Source: Prolixibacteraceae bacterium
GTDB taxonomy: Bacteria > Bacteroidota > Bacteroidia > Bacteroidales > Prolixibacteraceae
Direction: 5' to 3'
DNA length: 56,207 nucleotides
NCBI GenBank assembly: GCA_023228025.1
Contig: JALOCD010000010.1
Coordinates: 1-56,207, forward strand
Within the stretch, counting starts at the first letter, position 1. Every line of letters starts with the position of its first letter. The translations under genes were made by a program, and so were the position numbers. The notes under the pieces were generated by a model that was not told where the DNA came from, did not search any database, and was given only the letters and a program-made list of their open reading frames with translations. Positions 34,996-44,387 of the stretch are shown one piece after another.

Positions 34996-36555
34996 ATGAA
35001 AAGACAAATATCAATAATCGTCGCAACCTTGATAGGAGGTATTTTTCTCGGTTGGTTATTCTTTCATTCCGCACCTGCCAAAGTGGAAACTCACGACCAT
35101 TCAGTTGAAGCCGCTAAAGAAACAATCTGGACTTGTGCGATGCACCCTCAGATACGTATGCACGAGCCTGGTAAATGCCCAATTTGTGCCATGGATCTGA
35201 TCCCATTGGGTCAGAGTGGTCCTACCAGCGATCCCGGTGCCATTCACATGACAAAAGAAGCGGCTCAGCTGGCCAACGTCCTTACTTCCACCGTTTCAAA
35301 GCAAAATCCGGTTAAGGTATTACGTCTTTATGGCAAAGTTCAAGCCGATGAACGGCTTTTACAAAGTCAGGTGTCATATCTTCCCGGACGAATTGAGAAA
35401 TTGAATGTAAACTTCACTGGCGAAGTGGTTCGAAAAGGACAAATTTTGGCGGTTATCTATTCTCCTGATTTGGTCACCGCTCAGCAGGAACTGCTCGAAA
35501 CTGCAGCTACAAAAGAGTCACAACCGGCACTTTATGAAGCATCCAAAGACAAACTTCGGCAGTGGAAACTGACGGATAATCAGATTTCAACCATTGAAAC
35601 TTCCGGTAAGGTGAAAACCAATTTTGAAGTTTTGGCCAATACAACGGGCATCGTTTCAGCAAGACGCGTCAACACCGGCAACTATGTTTCATCTGGATCA
35701 GTGTTGTTTGATGTTGCCGATCTCTCTCACGTATGGATTATGTTCGATGCTTACGAGAGTGACTTACCTTACCTCTCTCAGGGACAAAAAGTTACATTTA
35801 CAATTCAGGCCCTGCCGGGAGTTGATTATTCCGGGAACATCACTTTTATTGATCCTGTGCTCGATCCTGTCACCCGTGTGGCAAAGGTTCGGATTGAAGT
35901 TGGTAATAAGGGTGGAAAACTAAAACCGGAAATGTTTGCAACCGGTATCGTTAATGCAACCATGAATGAATTGAAGGACAAAATGGTCATTCCCCGATCT
36001 GCAGTCTTATGGACAGGCAAACGCTCGGTAGTCTATGTAAAACAACGCGGATCGGAAGAACCGGTCTTTAAGATTCGTGAGATCGAATTGGGGACAATGC
36101 TGGGCAATAGCTATGTCGTCATGGGTGGTCTTTCGGAAGGAGAAGAGATAGTCACCCAGGGAGCATTCAGTGTCGATGCATCTGCGCAACTGGAGGGTAA
36201 GCCAAGTATGATGAACAATGAATTAAACCCAACTGACGGGGTGACTAAGAGTGACCCTGTCAAAAGTGTGAAAAAAACTTTACAAAACACTCCCAACAAA
36301 CTGTCAATCAAAGTATCCGGGAATTGTGAAATGTGTAAGGAGCGCATCGAAAATATCGCAAAATCCATCGACGGAATTTCCGATGCTGAATGGAACATCA
36401 CCACCAAACTATTGGCTGTAAACTTCGAAGAAAATAAAACCAATTCTGATAAAATTCAACGAGCAATTGCCAATGCCGGACACGATACGGAGAAATACAA
36501 AGCCTCTGAGGAGGCCTACAAAAAGCTACCGGAATGCTGTTTGTATAGAAAGTAA
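34996..36555 (+). CDS. cusB: CusB-family periplasmic adaptor with N-terminal metal-binding motif and C-terminal HMA domain
   Basis: A 519-residue membrane-fusion protein linking CusA to the outer membrane factor. Order: N-terminal membrane anchor (residues 5-24); heavy-metal-binding YHS-like motif CAMHPQIRMHEPGKCPICAM (about 48-67); barrel-sandwich/lipoyl and beta-barrel domains (about 105-395, LPGRIEKLNVNFTGEVVRKG, GYVS-like MGGLSEGEEIVTQG); then a linker and an HMA domain (about 433-519) with CEMC and a terminal LPECCLYRK. The C-terminal HMA is unusual for CusB and nearly duplicates the exported HMA protein at 28395, including the CC tail. This suggests built-in Cu delivery to the pump. The upstream gap is a palindrome. 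Confidence 0.93.
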   Translation: MKRQISIIVATLIGGIFLGWLFFHSAPAKVETHDHSVEAAKETIWTCAMHPQIRMHEPGKCPICAMDLIPLGQSGPTSDPGAIHMTKEAAQLANVLTSTVSKQNPVKVLRLYGKVQADERLLQSQVSYLPGRIEKLNVNFTGEVVRKGQILAVIYSPDLVTAQQELLETAATKESQPALYEASKDKLRQWKLTDNQISTIETSGKVKTNFEVLANTTGIVSARRVNTGNYVSSGSVLFDVADLSHVWIMFDAYESDLPYLSQGQKVTFTIQALPGVDYSGNITFIDPVLDPVTRVAKVRIEVGNKGGKLKPEMFATGIVNATMNELKDKMVIPRSAVLWTGKRSVVYVKQRGSEEPVFKIREIELGTMLGNSYVVMGGLSEGEEIVTQGAFSVDASAQLEGKPSMMNNELNPTDGVTKSDPVKSVKKTLQNTPNKLSIKVSGNCEMCKERIENIAKSIDGISDAEWNITTKLLAVNFEENKTNSDKIQRAIANAGHDTEKYKASEEAYKKLPECCLYRK

Positions 36556-36619
36556 CGAGTCAAAAACTTGATAAAGTCGCTATTTTTCTGTATATTTATT
36601 AGAAACATTTGTTTATCTC

Positions 36620-36674
36620 AGGACAAAAAAGACAATCATGACGCTCATGATGGTCCTGATTCTCTCTATTGTCC
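36620..36674. repeat. AGGACAA dyad upstream of the second four-helix-bundle gene
   Basis: AGGACAA at 36620 and TTGTCCT at 36668-36674 bracket an inner ATCATGA-CGC-TCATGAT stem (36635-36651). Internal units GTCCTGATT recall the tandem-unit arms of other palindromes here. It ends 26 bp before the gene at 36701. Confidence 0.6.
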
Positions 36675-36700
36675 TGTAATTTAAAGAACACCTTCCTCCA

Positions 36701-37291
36701 ATGAGCAACCAATACAACCCTGATGGCTTTATCCCCAAACATGGAGGTTATAAACGTTTGTTGAGTTACCAAAAAGCAGAAGCTATCTACGATGGGACTC
36801 GCTATTTCTGCAAAAAATATTTTCAACGATACGATCGCACCATCGACCAAATGGTGCAGGCTGCCCGCTCAGGCAAACAAAATATTGTTGAAGGCAGCAT
36901 GGCCTCCGGTACCTCAAAAGAGATGGAGATCAAACTCACAAATGTAGCCAGGGCCTCACTTGAGGAACTCCTGGATGATTACAAAGACTTTCTGCGTGAC
37001 CGGAAACTACAAATCTGGAACAAACAACATCCTTATTATCCTCAATTGCACAAAAGAATTACAACACCCAATGCCAATTACGCAACTTATCAAAAAGGAA
37101 TTGAAAGTCCCGATCCTGAAGTATCTGCCAATGTGTTGATAGGGTTAATAAATTTGACATCATACCTACTCGCCAAGCAGATCAAATCACTTGAAGATGA
37201 ATTTCTCCACTCCGGAGGATTGAGGGAAAGGATGTCTAAGGCAAGGATGGAAGTCTGCAAAAAACGTCTTTTAAAGTCCTCTGAGAAATGA
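36701..37291 (+). CDS. Four-helix-bundle protein with suffix domain
   Basis: A 196-residue protein. Residues 17-100 correspond to the four-helix-bundle fold (LLSYQKAEAIYDGTRYFCKK; MVQAARSGKQNIVEGSMASG, the equivalent of SADSVGANIAEG), and a conserved extension (about 105-190, KLQIWNKQHPYYPQLHKR; LIGLINLTSYLLAKQI) is the suffix type. Function unknown. It interrupts the copper island between cusB and copA, and is preceded by its own inverted repeat, paralleling the first four-helix gene. About 64 bp separate it from copA. Confidence 0.85.
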   Translation: MSNQYNPDGFIPKHGGYKRLLSYQKAEAIYDGTRYFCKKYFQRYDRTIDQMVQAARSGKQNIVEGSMASGTSKEMEIKLTNVARASLEELLDDYKDFLRDRKLQIWNKQHPYYPQLHKRITTPNANYATYQKGIESPDPEVSANVLIGLINLTSYLLAKQIKSLEDEFLHSGGLRERMSKARMEVCKKRLLKSSEK

Positions 37292-37355
37292 CTGTTTTGT
37301 AGCTCCCTAAACCTCGTCCCAATCAATCTTCACTATATTTGTTCAAATTTTAAAT

Positions 37356-39578
37356 ATGTCCACTATCGTTAAAAAGAGTTTCCCGGTTACGGGATTGGGT
37401 TGCGCCTCCTGCGCTATACATGTGGAAGGGGAACTGAAGACACACAAGGGTGTACTCAGCGCTACAGTTAATTACGCCAACTCATCAGCAATAGTCGAAT
37501 TTGAAGCAGATGAAACCAATGCGTCCGATTTAAAAAATGCCATCCAGGCAATTGGGTACGATTTGCTTATTGAAACAAACAATGAAAATCAACAGGAAGA
37601 AATAAAAATTTCACATTATAAAAAACTCGTATTCAGCACCATTGGAGCAACTATTCTCTCAGTTCCAATCGTAGTAATCGGGATGTTTCTGATGGATATA
37701 CCATATGCCAACTGGATCATGCTACTATTAGCGACTCCGGTTGTCGGTTGGTTTGGCCGTAGCTTCTTCTTCAACGCCTTCAACCAGGCCAGGCATGGCT
37801 CAGCCAACATGGATACGCTCGTTGCCCTGAGTACTGGTATTTCCTATCTGTTCAGCACGTTCAATACTATATTTCCGGAGATCTGGCACACCCAGGGCAT
37901 CCATCCGCCAGTCTACTTTGAGGCGTCTGCCGTTGTGATTGCTTTTATCTTGCTTGGGAAAGTTTTGGAAGAGAGGGCTAAATCAAATACCTCTTCCGCC
38001 CTGAAGAAATTGATCGGACTTCAACCAAAAACTGTCCTGGTGGTGCAAAATGACGGATCAGAGCTCGAAATTTCCATTTCTCAGGTGCAGAAAAATGACA
38101 AGCTGCTCGTGAAGCCTGGCGACAAAATCCCGGTAGATGGCTCAGTCCTGTCTGGATTCTCTTATGTCGACGAGAGCACCATCACCGGTGAATCGTTTCC
38201 TATCGAAAAAACTCAGGGAGATAAAGTGTTCGCGGGTACACTCAACCAAAAAGGAAGCTTCGTTCTCACTGCCGAAAAGGTGGGAGGTGAGACCATATTG
38301 GCTCAAATTATCAAGATGGTTCAAGAGGCGCAGGGCAGCAAACCTCCGGTACAGAAGCTGGTAGATAAAATTGCCGGAATCTTTGTGCCGGTAGTCATGG
38401 GAATAGCCGTTCTGACTTTCGTGATATGGATGGTGGCAGGAGGCGACAATGCCCTCAGTCATGCACTGTTGGCCATGGTCTCGGTATTGGTGATCGCCTG
38501 TCCTTGCGCCCTCGGATTGGCCACTCCCACCGCCATCATGGTGGGTATTGGTAAGGGTGCCGAAAACGGAATCCTGATTAAAGACGCGGAGAGCCTGGAG
38601 CTTGCGCACAAGATAGACGTTGTTGTTCTCGACAAGACCGGCACCATCAGTGAAGGCAAACCGGCTGTTATGGATATAGCCTGGAATGTCCCGGAATCAG
38701 AACAGTCTAATCTCACCAAAATGCTTTTTGCCATCGAGTCGCTGTCGGAACATCCACTGGCCGATGCCGTTATCACCTATCTGGACGTCAAAACGGAAGA
38801 GCGGATGACGCCGGATCATTTTGAGAGCATTACCGGCAAAGGAGTTGTGGCAGTTTTCGAGCAGAAGAGCTTCCTGGTAGGAAACAAAAAACTGATGGCC
38901 GATTACTCCGTTCAACTGCCCGAAAACCTGAAACCCACTATCAAAGAGTGGGAAGATGAAGCCAAAACGGTTGTCTATTTTGCTGTTGGCACAGAGCTGG
39001 CAGCCATTGTAGCCATTTCAGACAAAATCAAAGCCACTTCGGCAACTGCCATTGCCTTACTTCAACAACAGGGGATCGAAGTGTACATGCTTACCGGTGA
39101 TAATCTTCAAACTGCCGGCGCCGTAGCCGGGAAAGTCGGACTCAAAAATTTCAGGGCAGAGATGATGCCTTCCGATAAGTATGATTTTGTGAAAGAGCTG
39201 CAACAGCAGGGCAAAGTGGTGGCTATGGTGGGCGACGGCATCAATGATTCACAGGCGCTGGCCCAGGCGGATGTCAGCATCGCCATGGGGAAAGGCTCCG
39301 ACATTGCCATGGATGTGGCCAAGATGACCATCGTCTCCTCCGATCTTCAACTCATCCCAAAAGCCATCTGCCTTTCCAAACTGACCGTTAAGACAATTTA
39401 TCAGAACCTCTTCTGGGCCTTCTTCTACAACCTCATTGGCATTCCGATCGCGGCAGGAATCTTGTATCCAATATGGGGGTTTATGCTCAACCCGATGATC
39501 GCCGGGGCTGCAATGGCATTGAGTTCAGTTTCAGTGGTAAGCAATAGTTTAAGACTGAAAACACAAAAACTAATTTAA
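37356..39578 (+). CDS. copA: Cu(I)-exporting P1B-type ATPase (CopA)
   Basis: A 740-residue inner-membrane pump moving Cu(I) from cytosol to periplasm, where the Cus system can take over. One N-terminal HMA domain with GLGCASCA (Cys16, Cys19); eight membrane helices; the transport CPC motif in ACPCALGLATP (about 381-383); phosphorylated Asp426 in DKTGTISEG; HPLADA in the N domain; GDGINDSQALAQADV hinge. TM7/8 carry YN and MALSS, the Cu(I)-specific signature. Complete, with expected length. Last gene of the copper island; the next gene is convergent. Confidence 0.96.
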   Translation: MSTIVKKSFPVTGLGCASCAIHVEGELKTHKGVLSATVNYANSSAIVEFEADETNASDLKNAIQAIGYDLLIETNNENQQEEIKISHYKKLVFSTIGATILSVPIVVIGMFLMDIPYANWIMLLLATPVVGWFGRSFFFNAFNQARHGSANMDTLVALSTGISYLFSTFNTIFPEIWHTQGIHPPVYFEASAVVIAFILLGKVLEERAKSNTSSALKKLIGLQPKTVLVVQNDGSELEISISQVQKNDKLLVKPGDKIPVDGSVLSGFSYVDESTITGESFPIEKTQGDKVFAGTLNQKGSFVLTAEKVGGETILAQIIKMVQEAQGSKPPVQKLVDKIAGIFVPVVMGIAVLTFVIWMVAGGDNALSHALLAMVSVLVIACPCALGLATPTAIMVGIGKGAENGILIKDAESLELAHKIDVVVLDKTGTISEGKPAVMDIAWNVPESEQSNLTKMLFAIESLSEHPLADAVITYLDVKTEERMTPDHFESITGKGVVAVFEQKSFLVGNKKLMADYSVQLPENLKPTIKEWEDEAKTVVYFAVGTELAAIVAISDKIKATSATAIALLQQQGIEVYMLTGDNLQTAGAVAGKVGLKNFRAEMMPSDKYDFVKELQQQGKVVAMVGDGINDSQALAQADVSIAMGKGSDIAMDVAKMTIVSSDLQLIPKAICLSKLTVKTIYQNLFWAFFYNLIGIPIAAGILYPIWGFMLNPMIAGAAMALSSVSVVSNSLRLKTQKLI

Positions 39579-39611
39579 CCATTGATCTATTTCAGCCTTT
39601 GGATATTCGCT

Positions 39612-42600
39612 TCACTCCACCACATACCTCCCCCTTCCACTCCCTACCAGATTATCCACCGAAACACCATTCACGGTAATCACCACCGGACCCTTGTGCT
39701 TCAGGTTGGGAAACTTGATTTTCACCGGGTCTTTTCCCCAAAAGTATACTTCCGATTGCCAGAAGATGGTTGGTCGGCCTTGTAGCAATGGATTGCTTTC
39801 CAGTTCAACTTTGGAGGGATTGTAAAACTCCACGAAAGGACGGTAGAGATTGATGGGACGCAACATTTTGTCGTTGCTGTTTTGGAGGTTCCATTTGGTG
39901 CGCACCCGCGTCAGGTTAGGGTCAGAACTTCTGGTATTGACGAAAATAACCCCTCCTTGTGCCGCCTCGCCGTACCGAACATACCCCATTCGGCTGTCCA
40001 GGATGGTGAGCGAAGTGACTTCACTTGGTGAAATGGTGTTTACTCTGGGCCATCCCCCATCGTAAAGGGGCATTCCATCCAATACAATCAATGCGGGCAA
40101 TGGACCATGCATAAATGAGATGGTAGACCTCAGATAAATATTTGAGTTGGTAATGCTATAGGGATAAACCAGTTTGCGAATGGCCGTTTCCAAAGTTGAA
40201 GATGACCAAAGTGGCTCATAATCGAGGCTCTTAACATTATCTGCCTGGTAGATCCTTTCGTATTCATCTTTGTATATCTTCTCAGTTTGGTGACCGATGA
40301 TGGTCACCTCGGCGATTTCAATGGTCTTCTCTTCCATGGCAACGGGCTGTTCCGATGCCGTGATGATGTGTTCTTGGATGGGAAGAAGTGGCTGCTGAAG
40401 ATGCAATTTGTTGCTTTTGAAATATTGCTCGTTATAGGGGATACTTAGCATGGCTCCGGCGGCCTTGTTTTTACTTTTAACATCCGGCATCATGATAACA
40501 GATCTTGTTATTTCAGAGAGGGAATCCAACGGTAGTGAGATCTCTCCCAATCCATCGGTCACCAGATGGCGGGAAGATGCGCCTTCCAGGGAAACCAGAT
40601 CGAGACTCTTCTCACGTGTTCGCTTGCCTTCATAAAGAACCTTCAATTTCAGCAGATCGTAGTTAACAGGCTGAATAGTATCTGGTTTGAGTTTTTTAAA
40701 ATCCCAATTGATCTTGCTCCAACCATAAACCATCAAAAGTAGGTCACGCTCCGAATCGGAGAGATTTTCGAGACCATAGGCCAATACCTTCGGTGGCAGA
40801 TTACCTGGGAAAACCGGATGATAATTGAAGGTATACTCAATCCCGGGCAAAAACAACCTGTAATCCATTCCTCTTAGTGAGTCGGTTACGGCGATCGAGA
40901 AGAATCCTTCGGAGGGTTTCCCAACGCCGTCGATGACCGAGATAGCTAACTCCGTCTCTTCGCCGGGATGGGAAATCGACTTTTCCGATTGTATATTGAA
41001 TAACAGATGCTTGTCACTATTCAGGTAGGTTAACCGCTCTGCCACCGGCTTCATGGAAGGGTCAAAAAGCGTGATGTTAGCTACTCCAGAAGGAAGTGAA
41101 CCCGTATCCACAATGATTTGCTGTCTCTTTGTAAGGTTGACCTCCTGAAAGAAGAATCGGACCATGTTCAGCGTGCCTGCAACAATTACCTTCTCCCCTG
41201 TGTACATGCTTGATTGAATGTCTACCACCACCGATCTGTTTCCGGCAGGAGCGACTCCCAGGGAATATCCGGAAATGGTTGGCTCTGGCAAAGGCCATCG
41301 TTTCTGTCCTTCAGGTCCTTTTGTCAATTCAACAAACAATCCGGAAATGGCTTTGCAGCTAAAGCTTCCGGGTCCGAAAGGCCCTGACCGGATGGTATCC
41401 AGGATGGAACCTAAACTATTTTTCATCAATCCCTCAATGGGTATAGGATCTCCATTTTCATTGGTGGCATTGAATCCGACACGTTGTTCGGCCCCATGAA
41501 TAAATGAACCTCCCTCCGGCAAAAAGCGCAAGTCCATACGTGGCACCGGCCCGGCAGCATGGGCGGCCTCCAAATTTTTACCAATGTTAATTCCCGGTTC
41601 TTTCACCGAAAGGTCCAGTTGAAATGCCTCCACTGGATTGGCGATTTGCATTTGGCTGGTAAAGGCCACAAAATGATAAATTCCGGGTTCTGCTTTTACC
41701 GGAATGGTCAACCAGCCGGAAGCCGTTGAATTTTCGATTTTGAAACGTGCACTGTCAGACAGCACCTTGCTGCCATTGAACAACAAGGCATACATGTACA
41801 CGCTATTGGTCCGGAAAACTGAACTAAAACGATCCCTGACATAGGTCTGAAAAAAGATGGTATCCCCAGGTCGGTATTTATTCCTGTCCAGTTGCACAAA
41901 CAATTGGTCGCCGCATGTGGTGTTTTGTCCAGAAGTTAGGAAATTATCAATGGAAGGTGTGGTCACTACCGTATCGGCCTTAAATTTGGTGGCTGAATAG
42001 GATAAAAAATCATACGGTATCAGATCGGCGATCCGCTCAGCTGCCATCTTTCCGGACCAGGTGATAGAATACGGATTTAGGAAAAATCCATTTTGATAGA
42101 CTGTCACAGTATCTGAAAATTCGAGTGAGGACTTGTACCGTTGGGGTTGAAAGCCAAAGAGGCCGTTGTAAAGTTCGGCATGGGTATCCAGGTAGTTTAT
42201 CAATACTGGTTTGGTGGAAAAGATCCTCATTTGTTTCATTGATCTCGAAAACCTGATGTTTTTCTCCGAGATCGGAATAACCTTCATCGTATCTTTTCGC
42301 GATGGATCAAGTTCAGCTTGAAACAACTGAAATTTGGACTGTTTCAGGGAGTCGGCAAAGATGGACCTCAGCAAATGCAACCTGGAACCATAATAGGCCG
42401 ACAGCCTGTTGCGCGCCCATTTCTTATCCTCTTTTGTGCCCCCTTTCAAGGGTTGAAAGTATGGGCTTCCGGTAAATTTCAACAGCTCATTTTTATCGTC
42501 GTACGAAAAATCGGTAAGATCGTACAGGATAAGGTAACCCAACGACTTGTTCTCAATCCTGAGGGATTTGAGGGATTGTCCTTTTAGAACATTGGTATTG

Positions 42601-43055
42601 GGAATCCGGTAAAGATAAAGATCCTCGGGATTAAGAATCTTGCAATTGAGTGAATTGATCGTTTCACCAAGAAATAGTTTGGTGAAAGTTGTGTAATTTT
42701 TTTCGCGGTTTTTATCTTTCGATTTCACGGTCACCTCATCCAATTGAATCTGATTTTCAGACAATTCAATATTTACAGTGAGGGTTTTCCCCTCCGCATT
42801 GATCATCAGCGATTTTGTCGTATACCCAAGACATGATGAGATGAGTTCATATACACCCTCCTGGGGGACAGTAAGGGTAAAGAATCCCTCCTTGTTGGTC
42901 ATGGTACCAATGGTGGTCTTTGATAAATAAACTGCCGCGTAGGGTATGGTTTGGTTGGAATCATCCTTTACAACTCCCTTTACAACAGTTTGACCAATGA
43001 GCTTACCGGAAAAAACGAGGAACAGGAATGCCAATAAAACAGAAAGTTTTATCAT
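39612..43055 (-). CDS. Large exported protein: carboxypeptidase-like regulatory domain, A2M-like region and TonB plug-like domain
   Basis: An 1147-residue envelope protein. Signal peptide to about residue 21 (FSGKLIGQ); CarboxypepD_reg-like domain 22-110 (VKGVVKDDSNQTIPYAAVYL); a macroglobulin MG2-like region near 385-480 (LDRNKYRPGDTIFFQTYVRD); more beta domains; and a plug-like domain near 985-1080 (ALIVLDGMPLYDGG, YGEAAQGGVIFVNTR). No C-terminal beta-barrel follows, so it is not a transporter itself. Such proteins are common in Bacteroidota and of unclear function, perhaps surface or inhibitor-like. Single gene, convergent with copA. Confidence 0.75.
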   Translation of the reverse strand: MIKLSVLLAFLFLVFSGKLIGQTVVKGVVKDDSNQTIPYAAVYLSKTTIGTMTNKEGFFTLTVPQEGVYELISSCLGYTTKSLMINAEGKTLTVNIELSENQIQLDEVTVKSKDKNREKNYTTFTKLFLGETINSLNCKILNPEDLYLYRIPNTNVLKGQSLKSLRIENKSLGYLILYDLTDFSYDDKNELLKFTGSPYFQPLKGGTKEDKKWARNRLSAYYGSRLHLLRSIFADSLKQSKFQLFQAELDPSRKDTMKVIPISEKNIRFSRSMKQMRIFSTKPVLINYLDTHAELYNGLFGFQPQRYKSSLEFSDTVTVYQNGFFLNPYSITWSGKMAAERIADLIPYDFLSYSATKFKADTVVTTPSIDNFLTSGQNTTCGDQLFVQLDRNKYRPGDTIFFQTYVRDRFSSVFRTNSVYMYALLFNGSKVLSDSARFKIENSTASGWLTIPVKAEPGIYHFVAFTSQMQIANPVEAFQLDLSVKEPGINIGKNLEAAHAAGPVPRMDLRFLPEGGSFIHGAEQRVGFNATNENGDPIPIEGLMKNSLGSILDTIRSGPFGPGSFSCKAISGLFVELTKGPEGQKRWPLPEPTISGYSLGVAPAGNRSVVVDIQSSMYTGEKVIVAGTLNMVRFFFQEVNLTKRQQIIVDTGSLPSGVANITLFDPSMKPVAERLTYLNSDKHLLFNIQSEKSISHPGEETELAISVIDGVGKPSEGFFSIAVTDSLRGMDYRLFLPGIEYTFNYHPVFPGNLPPKVLAYGLENLSDSERDLLLMVYGWSKINWDFKKLKPDTIQPVNYDLLKLKVLYEGKRTREKSLDLVSLEGASSRHLVTDGLGEISLPLDSLSEITRSVIMMPDVKSKNKAAGAMLSIPYNEQYFKSNKLHLQQPLLPIQEHIITASEQPVAMEEKTIEIAEVTIIGHQTEKIYKDEYERIYQADNVKSLDYEPLWSSSTLETAIRKLVYPYSITNSNIYLRSTISFMHGPLPALIVLDGMPLYDGGWPRVNTISPSEVTSLTILDSRMGYVRYGEAAQGGVIFVNTRSSDPNLTRVRTKWNLQNSNDKMLRPINLYRPFVEFYNPSKVELESNPLLQGRPTIFWQSEVYFWGKDPVKIKFPNLKHKGPVVITVNGVSVDNLVGSGRGRYVVE

Positions 43056-43211
43056 AGAAGTAAATGGATGAAAGGCGATTTAGCGTATCGAAAGGTACAG
43101 TTTTATTTTTGAAAAGCAAGGGTTCTATTTAACATCTTGATGCAATTCCCCAAACGTTGGAATGGGCGATCTCCCCCTCTCCCACTCGCCCCGTCACACC
43201 TTCGCTCTATC

Positions 43212-43655
43212 TTATTTCTCTGTTTCCCTTGAAAAAGCCAGTGTCTTGTTCAGCGTATTCTGAGCAAGCGATTGAATGGTCTCTCCTGCCACCAATTTAT
43301 TGATTTGGTCGCGGATCATTCCATATTGATGGTGTAGTGGACAAGGGTTGTTCTCATCACAATTTTTCAATCCAAAACCACAACCAATAAAAAGCTCCTC
43401 CCCTTCAATGGCTATGATTAGTTCTTTCAAAGGCAAATCTTTCTTTTCCGGCTCGATGAAGAATCCTCCGCCTTTCCCTTTCATGGACTTCACAAATCCT
43501 TGCTTGGCCAGGCGTTGAAATATCTTGGCTGTAAAAAAATAGGGAGCTTCGATTTCATGGGCTATCTCAGCTACACCCGGACGGCGATCCTTCAGATTTT
43601 GTAACTGAATGTAAACCATCCCTCTCAAAGCATATTCTGTCTCTTTTTTAAACAC
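43212..43655 (-). CDS. Rrf2-family regulator, NsrR-like (predicted Fe-S nitric-oxide sensor)
   Basis: A 147-residue dimeric transcription factor. Winged helix at 1-70 (TEYALRGMVYIQL; FFTAKIFQRLAKQGFVKS) and three cysteines Cys92, Cys99 and Cys105 (GCGFGLKNCDENNPCPLH) arranged as in NsrR/IscR cluster ligands. Divergent from hemerythrin and NO reductase genes with a palindrome between them, so I predict NO-responsive repression of that operon and perhaps of itself. TATTTTTG on the minus strand (43692-43685) could be its own -7 box. Confidence 0.85.
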   Translation of the reverse strand: MFKKETEYALRGMVYIQLQNLKDRRPGVAEIAHEIEAPYFFTAKIFQRLAKQGFVKSMKGKGGGFFIEPEKKDLPLKELIIAIEGEELFIGCGFGLKNCDENNPCPLHHQYGMIRDQINKLVAGETIQSLAQNTLNKTLAFSRETEK

Positions 43656-43714
43656 TGTCGACTGGTTTCTGTGTGAATCGAAGTCAAAAATACAAAATTT
43701 AAATTTATTTTAAG

Positions 43715-43742
43715 TATTAAAAGACCTTTTTGTCTTTTAATA
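43715..43742. promoter_or_regulatory. Operator palindrome for the Rrf2/NsrR-like regulator
   Basis: Perfect 11-bp arms TATTAAAAGAC and GTCTTTTAATA around a 6-nt spacer CTTTTT. The site covers the -33 element of the hemerythrin-norB promoter, as expected for a repressor. Confidence 0.7.
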
Positions 43743-43759
43743 AAATATTTCTATATTTG
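43727..43759 (+). promoter_or_regulatory. Promoter of the hemerythrin-norB operon
   Basis: TTTTTG ending at 43732, a 19-nt spacer, and TATATTTG at 43752-43759: a full Bacteroidota primary-sigma promoter. Leader of about 40 nt to the ATG at 43805. Confidence 0.8.
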
Positions 43760-43804
43760 CCCTGTAAAAATTAGAGCAAGAGAGAATTAAAAAGGAACAA
43801 AACC

Positions 43805-44356
43805 ATGGATAGGGCAACACAAAATTTAGAAAACGACCACCAGCACATTTTAAAACTAATCGATGTGATGGAAGTTATGGTCAAACAACCGGAACCAAAC
43901 ATCTCCCACCTGGAGGAGGTGGTCACGCTGATCAGGCAATTTGCCGACGGACTTCACCATGCGAAAGAGGAAAATCTGCTTTTCCCGCTTATGGCTGAGA
44001 AGGGTTTCTCAATGCAACAGGGACCAGTGGCCGTGATGCTGATGGATCATGACCAGGGCAGAATATTTGTGAAGGGCATGGCTGAAAACATACAATTGTA
44101 CAAAAGTGGCACAGCCGATTCCCTTACTTCAATCTATGGAAACATGCTGGGTTATGCCGATTTATTGTCAAATCATATCGCCAAAGAGAACAATATACTT
44201 TTCCGAATGGCAGACAATGTTTTTACAAGCGAAAATCATCAATCGCTACTTGATCAATTTAATTTAATTGACTCCGGTTCAGTTGGTGGTATCTCCGGGA
44301 AAGAGTACATCAGGCGTATTGAAATTCTATCAAACATATATTTAACAATCAATTAA
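43805..44356 (+). CDS. Hemerythrin-domain protein (predicted NO/O2-responsive diiron protein)
   Basis: A 183-residue cytosolic helical protein. Candidate diiron ligands: His12 (NDHQH), His51/52 and Glu55/56 (LHHAKEEN), His82 (MDHDQG), and His124/Glu128 (NHIAKEN). Such proteins bind O2 or NO, or repair NO-damaged iron centres (YtfE/DnrN type). Located first in an operon 31 bp before norB and behind the Rrf2 operator, it is likely induced by NO and helps protect cells. It is shorter than YtfE and lacks its N-terminal ScdA region. Confidence 0.87.
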   Translation: MDRATQNLENDHQHILKLIDVMEVMVKQPEPNISHLEEVVTLIRQFADGLHHAKEENLLFPLMAEKGFSMQQGPVAVMLMDHDQGRIFVKGMAENIQLYKSGTADSLTSIYGNMLGYADLLSNHIAKENNILFRMADNVFTSENHQSLLDQFNLIDSGSVGGISGKEYIRRIEILSNIYLTIN

Positions 44357-44387
44357 TTAACAAATTATTCATCAAAATTCAATCATT

